Shown here in pieces: positions 1-8,103 of a stretch of 64,000 nucleotides of DNA; the stretch's first letter is position 1; the number at the start of each line of letters is the position of its first letter. Position numbers and translations under genes: made by a program. Origin of the DNA: DAIDKA01 sp036489445 (GTDB taxonomy: Bacteria; Pseudomonadota; Gammaproteobacteria; Steroidobacterales; Steroidobacteraceae); NCBI GenBank assembly GCA_036489445.1, contig DASXFV010000091.1:1-64000 (forward strand), given 5' to 3'. The notes beneath the pieces are model-generated. The model had not been told where the DNA came from and ran no database searches. It was given only the letters and a program-made list of their open reading frames with translations.

Positions 1-261
1 GTCGTGGTAGGCGAGGCCGGCGGGCAATTGCGAATCAGCGCTGGCTCCCATGCGCCGCGCTGAAGGTCCCCACACATCGATCTGCGGCGTGAACAATTGC
101 GAAGACATTGCCGGTATCGGATCACCGGACATGGCCAGGAGCACGGTGAAGACCGTCATCGTGGCCCCAATGCCGACACCCACCGCAGCAATGATCAACG
201 CGGTCAGGGCCACATTGCGCCGCAGGCAGCGGATACCCAGATTGAAGTAGTACCCACTCAT
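1..261 (-). CDS. FtsX-type ABC transporter permease, N-terminal part (cut by window edge)
   Basis: This is the last visible gene of the leftward efflux operon. Only the first 87 codons are present, from an ATG at 259-261 to the left edge. The start MSGYYFNLGIRCLRRN is followed by one hydrophobic segment (about residues 18-45), then a periplasmic stretch beginning DPIPAMSSQLF. It closely resembles the N-terminus of the permease at 1512-2819 (shared GYY...RRNV.LTAL...VGIGA.MT and DPIPA.S..LF). It is therefore a paralogue of that gene and not of the one lying between them. By family it would form the membrane part of a MacB-like tripartite exporter. The C-terminal TM segments lie outside the window. 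Confidence 0.85.
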   Translation of the reverse strand, partial: MSGYYFNLGIRCLRRNVALTALIIAAVGVGIGATMTVFTVLLAMSGDPIPAMSSQLFTPQIDVWGPSARRMGASADSQLPAGLAYHD

Positions 262-288
262 GGTGAGCAGTGCAGCCTTACAGCACTG

Positions 289-1509
289 CTATTGACCACG
301 GATCGCAGCCGCCGGCGGCAGGGAGGCGGCCCGCAAAGCAGGCCAGGTCACGGCGACCTGACTCAGGGCCACGACAATCATCGCACCCAGACAGATGTAG
401 CCCACGCCCATGCGGCCCATCTCCAAAGACGTCGCCAACCACAGATTGGCCGCCACCGCGAGGGCCACGCCGATCGCCGCGCCGACACCTGCAATCAGCA
501 GATTCTCGGTATGAAAGTACTGAATGATGTTGATGCGCCGCGCCCCCAGCGCCCGGCGCATACCGATCTGACGCTGCCGCTGCGCCACCCAATACGTGGT
601 CAGGGCGATGATGCCGAACGCCGTCACCGTCAGCAGCAGTGCGCAGACCACGGCGAGAATGAGCCCAAGCGAACGGTCGTCGCGGTACTGATCCGCCCGG
701 GTGTCTGCGAATGTCTGCGCTTCGCTGATGACGCGCGCATGGCTCAGGGCATACAGCTGCTGCTGCGCCACGGGCAGCAGCACGGCGCTGAGGCCGGGCC
801 GTGTGCGCACCACGTACGAGACGTTGGTGGACACCCACTGCAGCGGCTCCAGGACGGAGTACTCCGCGGGGAAACCCACCGACTCATGCGCGGCCCAGGG
901 CGACTGGGCATGCGCGACAATGCCGACGATACGGGTCGGCGCGGTCCCGGCAATGTAGATCTCGCGTCCCAGCGCATCGCCTTGCGGGAACAGTGCCCGC
1001 GCCAGCGCCTGGCTCACGATGGCCACCGGCGGAGCGGTCCAATCCCTCCCGAGCTGGCGCTCGCGAATCTCGGTGCGGGTGAAATTCCGGCCGGAGATGA
1101 GCCTCAGACCCCAGGTGTCGAGGACGCGTTCCGAAGTCGCATATTCGGCGGCGTTGAAGCTGGTGGCCTTGGGATCTGACGTCCGCTTCACACCCGTGGA
1201 GCCCCCATAGCCGCGCAGCGGAAAGCTCTGGCCTGCGACGGCATCCACCACACCGGGGATCGCCCGCAGCTGTGCCAGATCCGCCTGAATGCGGGACGAC
1301 AGATCAGCCGTCGCGCCGGCGAACTGATTGCCCATCGTGAAGATATCGGCCTCATCCAGCCCGGTCGGACGCCGCATGTGCTGCAGTCGTTGTTGCACCA
1401 CTGCAATGGAGTTGGACAGGATGGCCACCGTGAGTGCCACCTGCAGCGCGATCAGGATCGCTCCGGTCTTGCGGCGCGCGAGGGATCGCAGAATGGGCAG
1501 CAGATCCAT
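289..1509 (-). CDS. FtsX-type ABC transporter permease (type B)
   Basis: Predicted 406-residue inner-membrane permease of the MacB/FtsX superfamily. It has one N-terminal TM segment (about residues 17-40), a large periplasmic MacB-PCD-like domain, and three C-terminal TM segments in the last 125 residues containing the RRALGAR motif typical of FtsX domains. I chose the ATG at 1507-1509 (MDLLPILRSL) because the longer frame upstream would overlap the preceding permease. The start lies 2 bases after that gene's stop, so translation is probably coupled. Family knowledge suggests mechanotransmission of ATP hydrolysis to a periplasmic adaptor and TolC. The N-terminus differs clearly from the flanking permeases, so it may be their heterodimer partner (inference). 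Confidence 0.88.
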   Translation of the reverse strand: MDLLPILRSLARRKTGAILIALQVALTVAILSNSIAVVQQRLQHMRRPTGLDEADIFTMGNQFAGATADLSSRIQADLAQLRAIPGVVDAVAGQSFPLRGYGGSTGVKRTSDPKATSFNAAEYATSERVLDTWGLRLISGRNFTRTEIRERQLGRDWTAPPVAIVSQALARALFPQGDALGREIYIAGTAPTRIVGIVAHAQSPWAAHESVGFPAEYSVLEPLQWVSTNVSYVVRTRPGLSAVLLPVAQQQLYALSHARVISEAQTFADTRADQYRDDRSLGLILAVVCALLLTVTAFGIIALTTYWVAQRQRQIGMRRALGARRINIIQYFHTENLLIAGVGAAIGVALAVAANLWLATSLEMGRMGVGYICLGAMIVVALSQVAVTWPALRAASLPPAAAIRGQ

Positions 1510-1511
1510 GG

Positions 1512-2819
1512 CTACTCCGCCTTCAGCTTCCAGGCGGGCGCGAGGCGGCTGGTGTGCCAGGCCGGGTACAGCGCCGCGAAGATCACCGTGACCAGCGCCA
1601 GACCCAACGCAGTGACCACGGCATTGGAGTCCAACCTGATGAGGCGGGCATAATCCTCCCGCAGGACGACTCGTTCGAAGGCCAGTCCCAGCACCAGCAG
1701 ACCCACGCCCAGCATTCCACCGCCCACGCCCACTGCGGCGGCCTCGGCAAGGCATTGGGCGAAAATCTGGCTGCGCCTGGCCCCGAGTGCGCGCCGCACA
1801 CTGAATTCAGCCAGGCGACTGCTGAGCTTTGCCAGCATCAGACCCGTTGCATTGACCAGACAGACGATCAGAAATCCAAACGCCGCGACCGTTGCAATCC
1901 GCACTCCGCCGGGAATGATGTGCTCGGCCTGGAGTGTCTCATTGACATTGAGCAGGGAAACCCTCGGGGGCCAGTGGAAGCGCCCGGTACGGTTCTGCTC
2001 CCTGGAGTAGTTATTCAGGAACTGCAGATAGGACCGTCGCTGGGCAGAGCTGGCAAGCTCCACCCAGAACTGCACCCAGCGGCACTCCGAGCGGCTCATT
2101 CTTTCAAAATCGGAGGAGACCGGTTTGTTGCAGTAGATACCCCCATAGGTGCCCAGCCTGTGATCTACCGCCGTGGTGAGCGGCAGGAAGACGTCTTCGG
2201 TTTCCTGGTATATGCCGGGGGTAAGGTCGTACACGCGCGGCTGGAACCGCCAGGGAGCCAGTACCCCGATGATCCGGTAGTCCTGGTTGCCCAGAGTGAG
2301 GGTTCTGCCGAGGGCATCCCCGCTGGGGAACAGTCTGGCTGCGATCCTCGCGCCAAGAACGATGACGTTGGCATGATCGGCGTCGTCGATGCGCGACCAA
2401 CGTGTTCCGGCGGCAAATGGCACATCGAACATCTGAAAGAAGTCCGAGTAGACGGCGCGCGCCGTGGCGGCCAACGCAATGGCATCGCTGCTCCCGGGCG
2501 GCGTCACGCTGAACTGGGTCTCATACATCAGCGACTGCCGGACGCCTCGATGTGCACGCATGAAGGCCATTGCATCGGGATAACTGAGCAGATCGCTCAA
2601 CAGGGCATTGTTCGGCACATCCGGTCCCCAGTTGTCGAGGCGCACCGAGAACAGCCGGTCGGATTTCGCCGGAATCGGATCCGCCGACATGGCACGCAGC
2701 GCCGTCAGCAGCGTCATGGACGCACCAATGCCGACGCTGACGGCCATGATCATCAGCGCCGTCAGCACGACATTGCGCCGCATGTTGCGCACCGCCATGC
2801 CGACGTAGTACCCCAACAT
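1512..2819 (-). CDS. FtsX-type ABC transporter permease (type A)
   Basis: 435-residue MacB/FtsX-like permease. The N-terminal TM segment follows MLGYYVGMAVRNMRRN. A long periplasmic domain of about 230 residues comes next, then C-terminal TM segments flanking RRALGARRSQIF, the usual FtsX coupling region. It sits 14 bases downstream of the ATPase gene and directly upstream of a second permease, in one transcription unit with an adaptor and a TolC. It is a clear paralogue of the partial gene at 1-261. The substrate cannot be read from sequence; related systems export peptides, macrolides or lipoproteins. Confidence 0.88.
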   Translation of the reverse strand: MLGYYVGMAVRNMRRNVVLTALMIMAVSVGIGASMTLLTALRAMSADPIPAKSDRLFSVRLDNWGPDVPNNALLSDLLSYPDAMAFMRAHRGVRQSLMYETQFSVTPPGSSDAIALAATARAVYSDFFQMFDVPFAAGTRWSRIDDADHANVIVLGARIAARLFPSGDALGRTLTLGNQDYRIIGVLAPWRFQPRVYDLTPGIYQETEDVFLPLTTAVDHRLGTYGGIYCNKPVSSDFERMSRSECRWVQFWVELASSAQRRSYLQFLNNYSREQNRTGRFHWPPRVSLLNVNETLQAEHIIPGGVRIATVAAFGFLIVCLVNATGLMLAKLSSRLAEFSVRRALGARRSQIFAQCLAEAAAVGVGGGMLGVGLLVLGLAFERVVLREDYARLIRLDSNAVVTALGLALVTVIFAALYPAWHTSRLAPAWKLKAE

Positions 2820-2833
2820 CGGGACGGGGCGTC

Positions 2834-3547
2834 TTACGCCGCCGGCTGTGCAGGTGGGCTCTCGACCAGCCGTGTCTGCGCAGCCAGATCGATGACCTGA
2901 CCGTCCACAATGCGCACCTCGCGCTGGGCGCGGGCGGCCAGCTCCGGGTCATGAGTCACCATGACGATGGTGGCCCCGTCGCGATGCAGTTCCTCGAGTA
3001 ACTGCATGACCCCGCGGGCCATCTGGGTATCGAGGTTTCCCGTGGGCTCATCGGCCAGCAGCAGTCTTGGGCCCCCGGCCAGAGCCCGTGCAATGGCCAC
3101 ACGCTGCTGCTGTCCACCGGACAGCTCGGCGGGGTAGTGCTTGGCGCGGGCCGAGAGACCGACGCGCTCCAGCGCCTCGTTGATGCGCTTGCGACGCTCG
3201 GCGCCGGGCAGCCGGCGATAGCGCAACGGCACATCCACATTGTCGAACACATTCAGATCAGGAATCAGGTTGAAGGACTGGAAGATGAAGCCGATTTTCT
3301 GGTTGCGCAGCCGCGAGCGCTGGTTGTCGTTGAGCCCCTGGACATCCGCGCCATCCAGCTGGTATTGCCCTCCCGTGAACTCTTCCAGCAGACCCGCGAT
3401 CGTCAGGAAGGTGGTCTTGCCAGAGCCCGAAGGACCGGTCACGGCGACGAACTCGCCCTCCTTCACATGGATGGAGAAATCCCGCAGTGCGTAGGTCTCC
3501 ACCACTTCGGTGCGATAGACCTTGGACAGATGAGTCATCTTCAACAT
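2834..3547 (-). CDS. ABC transporter ATP-binding protein, MacB/LolD type
   Basis: 237-residue stand-alone ATPase of the MacB/LolD/FtsE group. Visible motifs are Walker A GPSGSGKTT (about residues 38-46), Q-loop FQSFNLIPDLNV, signature LSGGQQQRVAIARAL (about 142-156), Walker B LLLADEPTGNLD, and the switch histidine in VTHDPE. The GNLD after Walker B is characteristic of the lipoprotein-release/macrolide-export subfamily. It would energise the FtsX permeases encoded directly downstream. A single ATPase serves at least three permease genes here. The start is the ATG at 3545-3547; an alternative ATG lies three codons in. Confidence 0.93.
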   Translation of the reverse strand: MLKMTHLSKVYRTEVVETYALRDFSIHVKEGEFVAVTGPSGSGKTTFLTIAGLLEEFTGGQYQLDGADVQGLNDNQRSRLRNQKIGFIFQSFNLIPDLNVFDNVDVPLRYRRLPGAERRKRINEALERVGLSARAKHYPAELSGGQQQRVAIARALAGGPRLLLADEPTGNLDTQMARGVMQLLEELHRDGATIVMVTHDPELAARAQREVRIVDGQVIDLAAQTRLVESPPAQPAA

Positions 3548-3564
3548 ACGTTTCTCCGTATCCC

Positions 3565-4878
3565 CTAGTGAGTGACGATGACGCGGTCGGCGCCATTGAA
3601 TGCATCGGAACCCGACACGACGACCTCATCGCCGATGTTCAGGCCATTCAGAATTTCCACCTTCTGCACGCTCTGTGCGCCCAGGCGCACCGGGAGCCGC
3701 TGGGCCACGCCGTCGCGGACCACATAGGCAAAGCCTGCGTCCTGATCGACGAAGCTGCCGCGCTCGACGGTGAGAACATTGTCGCGTTTGTCGATGAGGA
3801 TCCGCACGGCCAGGCGCTGGCTCTGCCGCAAACCCACCGGCTGGGTACCGGTGAAGCGCAGTCGCGCCGTCACCTCGCCGGCGACCACTTCGGGGGATAC
3901 GCCGCTCAGAGTGGCCTGCCACTGGCGGCCATCGCCTTCCAACGTGGCCGACATCCCGGGCTGCAGGTCGCGGGCCAGACTCTCGGGCACCTTGATCTCC
4001 ACTTCCAGCTGCGACAGATCAATGACGGTGAGGAGCGGCGCATCCTTGGCAACGCTCGCACGCTCGGCGACCTGGACCTGACCGACGCGGCCATCGACCG
4101 GTGACTGGACTTGCAGGGCGGCGACCTGCCGGCGCAAATCGCTCACCACCAACTGCTGCCGATCAAAGAGCGCCCGCTTGCTGCTGACATCAAATTGGGT
4201 CTGCCGCGGCGCCGCCGCATAATCCGCCTGCGCCTGCCGGAACGCGAAGTCGGCCTTCTCCAGGCCATCCTTGGCCTGGAGCGCCTGCAGTTCGGTATAA
4301 GCACCCAGTTCATAGGCCTTGGCGCTGCGATCCGACTCGCGCTGCGCGGTGGTCCGATCGACCTTGGCCTGTTCGAACTTATCCGACAGCTCGCGCAGCT
4401 TGCTGGCCGCATCGAGCTGGGCACGCTGCCAGTCGACCCGCATGCTTTCCAGCGATGCCTGCTCCTGTGACAACTTCGCCGTCAGATCGGGACTGTCGAT
4501 GACCGCCAGCACCTGACCTTTCTTGACCGCATCGCCGGCATGGACGCGCAGGGAAATGATTCCGGTCTCGATGGCATAGAGCGTCGGACTGGACGCCGCG
4601 ACCACCTGGCCGTCGGCCGCCACATCGCGCACAAACAGTCCGCGCTCAACGGTCGCAATCGTGAGGCGCGATCGATCCACCGAGCTGTTGATGCCGCTGA
4701 AGCGCAGCAACCACACCGCGAGCACCACGAGCGCCGCGCCGCCAGCCAGTGCGACGATGATCAGACGTCGGTGACGTCGCCACGCTGGCGGCGGTGCGAG
4801 CTCGCGATCCTGCCCGGCCGTGTCTCGCATCCGCAGCGTCTCGGCGCTGTCGGAATCATAATCTTTGAATTTGGACAT
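3565..4878 (-). CDS. Periplasmic adaptor (HlyD/MacA family) of ABC efflux system
   Basis: 437-residue membrane-fusion protein. A short cytoplasmic N-terminus (MSKFKDYDSDS) precedes one TM segment (about residues 31-53). A split lipoyl/barrel-sandwich region follows (VHAGDAVKKGQVLAVID and VQSPVDGRVGQVQV), separated by a helical hairpin rich in E, Q, R and A, then a beta-barrel and membrane-proximal domain. This is the usual MacA/HlyD order. It would bridge the FtsX permease to TolC. The start was chosen at the ATG 4876-4878 because it gives a normal-length adaptor; the open frame extends upstream only into tolC. It lies 17 bases upstream of the ATPase gene and 23 bases after tolC. Confidence 0.9.
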   Translation of the reverse strand: MSKFKDYDSDSAETLRMRDTAGQDRELAPPPAWRRHRRLIIVALAGGAALVVLAVWLLRFSGINSSVDRSRLTIATVERGLFVRDVAADGQVVAASSPTLYAIETGIISLRVHAGDAVKKGQVLAVIDSPDLTAKLSQEQASLESMRVDWQRAQLDAASKLRELSDKFEQAKVDRTTAQRESDRSAKAYELGAYTELQALQAKDGLEKADFAFRQAQADYAAAPRQTQFDVSSKRALFDRQQLVVSDLRRQVAALQVQSPVDGRVGQVQVAERASVAKDAPLLTVIDLSQLEVEIKVPESLARDLQPGMSATLEGDGRQWQATLSGVSPEVVAGEVTARLRFTGTQPVGLRQSQRLAVRILIDKRDNVLTVERGSFVDQDAGFAYVVRDGVAQRLPVRLGAQSVQKVEILNGLNIGDEVVVSGSDAFNGADRVIVTH

Positions 4879-4901
4879 TTGGGATGGCGTCAGATGGGGC
4901 G

Positions 4902-6287
4902 TTACGGGGCGTGCTCGACCAGCAGCACATCGATGGCCGCCAGATCGGCTTCGGACAAGCGGCCCGCCTGCTGCTTGAGGGTCAGGAGTGCGGTCAGATA
5001 ATCGTAGCGCGTCTGGCTGTAGAGCAGCTGCGCGACGAAGTAATTGTTCTGCATGAAAAGCAGGTTTTGCTCGGCGCCTGTGCCGAGCGCAAATTCCAGA
5101 TTGCGCTTGCCGGCCTCCACGGCTACTGCGTACGAATCCTCGCTGCGGCGCGCCGCGGCAATGCGTGAAATGCCGGTCACTACGTCGCGATAGGACGAAC
5201 GAGTCAAGCGCTCCGCGTCCCGCTGCGCGCCGGCGTACTGCGCCAACGCCTGTTTCCACAGCGCCCGCGACTGGCGCACCTGGGAGGCCACCGCACCACC
5301 TTGAAATAGCGGCCAGGTCACCGATACGCCGATCTCATCGTCCGCCGAGTTGCCGCCAATGGTGAGGTCGCCATAGCCGCGGCTGCGACCCGCGGCCAGC
5401 ACCACCGAAGGCAGTGCCTTACCATGCTGCACATCGATGTCCCGATCGGTGGCATCGACCTGCAGTTGCGCGGCCCTCACCAGGGGATTGTCCTTGAGAG
5501 CCGCAGTGACCCAGTCATCCACAGAGGCGGGGTCCGGGGATTCCAGCGGAATGGGGTCGCGCAGCGCCGCAACCATGGCGGCTGGCGCCCCGCTCACCTC
5601 GCTCAGCAGCAGCTCGGCGTCGTCCAACGCGTTCTGCGAGTCAATGACGGACTGCGCGGTTGCATCGTAGTACGCCTGGGCCTGTTCGGAGTCGCTGCGC
5701 GGCCCGACGCCGGTTTGCTGGCGGCCCCGGGCCTGGTTCAGCAGCACGCTGTAGGACTGCCGCGCGCCCTGGTTGGTCACCAGGGCGTCATGCGCCGACA
5801 GAACACCAAAGTAGGCCTGCGCCACCCGCAGCATCAGTGATTGCTGCGCCGCCAGGAGATTGGCCTCGGCCTCCGCGGCCAGCGAGCTTGCCTCGCGCAA
5901 CTGGCTGAAGGACTGAAAACTCCACAGGGTCTGCGACAGGTTCAACCCATAGCCATGGCCATCCCCGAAACAGACCTGGGTTGCCGCCCCTGCGGCGATC
6001 TGGCAACCCGTGATGGTCGTGCTCGCTAGCGTCTGTGGCCCGATCAGTTGCTCACCGAGACGCTCCCGTTCGGCGGAGGCGTTGGCGCTCACCTGCGGCA
6101 GCAACAGGGCCAGGGCCTGGGGCTTGGCCTCAATGGCGGCATCGCGCTGCGCCAGGGCTGCCTGCAGCGTGGCGTCGTGGCTCTGGGCCAGGTGATACAG
6201 CTGTAACAAATCGTTGGCCGTTGCCACGGGTGCCGCAAGCAGGCCCATCAGCCCCGCCAGCACCCATGCCCCCCATCCTCGCCGCAT
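4902..6287 (-). CDS. TolC-family outer membrane efflux protein
   Basis: 461-residue outer-membrane factor. It has a signal peptide (MRRGWGAWVLAGLMGLLAAPVATA, cleavage likely after A24) and two tandem OEP repeats with long heptad-like alpha-helical stretches and a central junction, the organisation of TolC/OprM proteins. The ATG at 6285-6287 is preferred over longer possibilities because it starts the signal peptide and leaves a leader of about 48 nt after the sigma-54 promoter. As first gene of the operon it supplies the outer-membrane duct for the adaptor, ATPase and permeases that follow. Confidence 0.9.
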   Translation of the reverse strand: MRRGWGAWVLAGLMGLLAAPVATANDLLQLYHLAQSHDATLQAALAQRDAAIEAKPQALALLLPQVSANASAERERLGEQLIGPQTLASTTITGCQIAAGAATQVCFGDGHGYGLNLSQTLWSFQSFSQLREASSLAAEAEANLLAAQQSLMLRVAQAYFGVLSAHDALVTNQGARQSYSVLLNQARGRQQTGVGPRSDSEQAQAYYDATAQSVIDSQNALDDAELLLSEVSGAPAAMVAALRDPIPLESPDPASVDDWVTAALKDNPLVRAAQLQVDATDRDIDVQHGKALPSVVLAAGRSRGYGDLTIGGNSADDEIGVSVTWPLFQGGAVASQVRQSRALWKQALAQYAGAQRDAERLTRSSYRDVVTGISRIAAARRSEDSYAVAVEAGKRNLEFALGTGAEQNLLFMQNNYFVAQLLYSQTRYDYLTALLTLKQQAGRLSEADLAAIDVLLVEHAP

Positions 6288-6345
6288 GCCGTCCCTCGCC
6301 TTTATCCTTGAGGTGCGCCCGGATTCCCCAGGCGCACAGCAGAAG

Positions 6346-6361
6346 AGCAATCACCGTGCCA
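6346..6361 (-). promoter_or_regulatory. Sigma-54 (RpoN) promoter of the efflux operon
   Basis: On the minus strand the sequence reads TGGCACGGTGATTGCT, an exact match to the RpoN consensus TGGCACG-N4-TTGCW. The invariant GG (6360-6359) and GC (6348-6347) are correctly 12 bases apart. Transcription would begin near 6335, about 48 nt before the tolC ATG. Sigma-54 promoters need an enhancer-binding ATPase, and a repeat array suitable for one lies upstream at 6428-6464. No such activator gene is in the window; it may lie left of position 1 in the same cluster. Confidence 0.82.
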
Positions 6362-6427
6362 ACCACCAGGATATGGATAACTTGATGTTTATACTTGATT
6401 TTTTCTGGCAGGCCGTAGACTGGGAAC

Positions 6428-6464
6428 TGTCCGCGGACACTCTTGCGGACACTGCGGCGGACAC
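6428..6464. promoter_or_regulatory. Enhancer-like (UAS) array of TGTCCGC/GCGGACA repeats
   Basis: Three direct copies of GCGGACAC lie at 6433-6440, 6445-6452 and 6457-6464, with a regular 12-bp period. The first copy is also the right half of a perfect 12-bp palindrome TGTCCGCGGACA (6428-6439). The array ends about 67 bp upstream of the sigma-54 -24 element, an appropriate distance for a bacterial enhancer-binding protein. It lies between tolC and the divergent RIO kinase gene and could influence both. Its assignment as a UAS is inference from position and symmetry. Confidence 0.6.
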
Positions 6465-6524
6465 CTCGTGGAACGCCTTCAGGTAGGATGCCCCGTTTGA
6501 CTGGTGCGGACATGCGTTCCGCGC

Positions 6525-7382
6525 ATGCGGAATACCTTGAAGACGCCCAGCGGCCTGCAACCCCTCATCGACGATGGGGTGATAGATGAAGTCCTGCGTT
6601 CCCTGAAAAGCGGCAAAGAAGCCACGGTCTATGTGGTGCGCTCCGGGGAACATATGCTATGCGCAAAGGTCTATCGCGACATGGGTCAGCGCAGCTTCCA
6701 AAAGCGCGCGACCTACCAGGAGGGCCGCAAGATTCGCGGCAGCCGTCAGGCGCGCGCCATGGGCAAGCGCAGCCGCTTCGGTCGCAAGGAACAGGAAGCC
6801 GCTTGGAAGAACGCGGAAGTGGACGCCTTGTATCAACTTGTTGCAGCCGATGTCCGCGTGCCCAAGCCGTTCGGCTATTTCAATGATGTATTGCTGATGG
6901 AGATGGTGACCGACGCCTCAGGGGACCCTGCGCCGCGGCTGAGTGAGGTCGATCTGTCCCGTGAAACCGCACTCGAATATCATGCCTTCCTGATGCGCCA
7001 GGTCGTGCGCATGCTGGCTATCGGGCTGATCCATGGCGATCTGTCCGAATTCAACGTCCTGGTCGGGCAGGACGGGCCTGTCATCATCGACCTGCCGCAG
7101 GTCGTAAACGCTGCTGGCAACAACGGTGCCCTGGCAATGCTACAACGTGACGTGAATAATCTGCGCGACACGCTTGGCCGCTTCGCGCCGGAGTTGCTGA
7201 CCACGGAATACGCGCGCGAAATGTGGTCATTGTTTGAGCAGGGCGAACTGCACGCCGATAGCCAGCTGACCGGCCTGTTCGCGCGGAATATGTCGGCTGT
7301 GGATGCCGAGGGGGTACTGCAGGTGATTGATGATGCGCGCGAGGAGGCCATTCGTCGGGAATTAGGCCGCGAGGCGGGGTAA
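6525..7382 (+). CDS. RIO-type serine/threonine protein kinase
   Basis: 285-residue RIO1-like atypical kinase. The ATP-binding lysine is in CAKVY (about residue 48), after a SGKEATVYVV glycine-loop equivalent. The catalytic loop is HGDLSEFN (about 170-177) and the metal-binding motif is IIDLPQ, the RIO form of DFG. The C-terminal region VLQVIDDAREEA is typical of bacterial PA4780-like proteins. In archaea and eukaryotes RIO kinases act in ribosome maturation; the bacterial role is poorly defined. A GTG at 6504 in frame is an alternative start, but homologues as I recall them begin close to the chosen ATG. It is divergent from the efflux operon. Confidence 0.88.
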   Translation: MRNTLKTPSGLQPLIDDGVIDEVLRSLKSGKEATVYVVRSGEHMLCAKVYRDMGQRSFQKRATYQEGRKIRGSRQARAMGKRSRFGRKEQEAAWKNAEVDALYQLVAADVRVPKPFGYFNDVLLMEMVTDASGDPAPRLSEVDLSRETALEYHAFLMRQVVRMLAIGLIHGDLSEFNVLVGQDGPVIIDLPQVVNAAGNNGALAMLQRDVNNLRDTLGRFAPELLTTEYAREMWSLFEQGELHADSQLTGLFARNMSAVDAEGVLQVIDDAREEAIRRELGREAG

Positions 7383-7482
7383 TCCGTGCACACAACCGGC
7401 TCATCCTGCGGTATCTTGGCGCCCGCAGCTTGAGGTTCCTTCCCGTGTCCGGTTTGACGCCATTGCTAAAGAGAGGCAGCGG

Positions 7483-8058
7483 ATGCGCTTGAGCAAGACA
7501 GGCTACTACGCCGACTACGTAATCTATGCCGCGGTGCTGACGGCAGCCGCCGTAATGGCCGGCTGGCGCAACAGCGCCCTCGAGAACTCCATCTGGCTAT
7601 CCGCCGCGGCGGCAGGTGCCCTGGCATGGACGTTCTTTGAATACATTCTGCACCGCTTCGTCCTGCATCGGATCCCGGTATTCGCGGCGATGCATGATGC
7701 CCATCATGAGGCGCCGCTGGCCTTTGTCGGCACCCCCACCTGGCTGAGCCTGAGTGTCATTCTCGGTTTCGTGTTTCTGCCAGCGTGGGCGCTGGGCTCA
7801 TTCAACATGGCGAGTGGTTTGACCATAGGCGTGATGGCGGGGTTTTTCTGGTATGGCATCGTGCACCATGCCATTCACTTCCGTAGGCCCCGCATGATTG
7901 CCAAACGCCTCATCCTGGCATCCAGACGCCATTCCCAGCACCACTATGCAACCCGGTCCGGCAATTTCGGCGTCACGACCTCGTTCTGGGACCGGGTCTT
8001 CCGCACCGTGCTGACGGACTCAGTGGCACCCCGCGGCAGCGCCAATTACCAGTCTTGA
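7483..8058 (+). CDS. Sterol desaturase / fatty acid hydroxylase family membrane protein
   Basis: 191-residue integral membrane di-iron protein with about four hydrophobic segments and the histidine clusters of the fatty-acid-hydroxylase superfamily: HRFVLH, HDAHH, HHAIH and HSQHHY. These are the iron ligands for O2-dependent hydroxylation or desaturation of a lipid substrate, which cannot be named from sequence. The ATG at 7483 follows a purine-rich GAGAGGCAGCGG. It lies 100 bases after the kinase gene and 45 bases before the next gene, on the same strand. Confidence 0.85.
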   Translation: MRLSKTGYYADYVIYAAVLTAAAVMAGWRNSALENSIWLSAAAAGALAWTFFEYILHRFVLHRIPVFAAMHDAHHEAPLAFVGTPTWLSLSVILGFVFLPAWALGSFNMASGLTIGVMAGFFWYGIVHHAIHFRRPRMIAKRLILASRRHSQHHYATRSGNFGVTTSFWDRVFRTVLTDSVAPRGSANYQS

Positions 8059-8103
8059 GCTCGCAGCGCGCTTGTCTGCGCAGCTGATCGCGCAGCGGGC
8101 CTG

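Noticed and set aside
1434..2900. A 488-codon plus-strand frame over the FtsX permease
   Set aside because: Shadow frame; the minus strand encodes TM segments and FtsX motifs.
8059..8103. A Mn2+ (yybP-ykoY) riboswitch before the GDT1 gene
   Set aside because: The gap is only 45 bases, too short for that aptamer.
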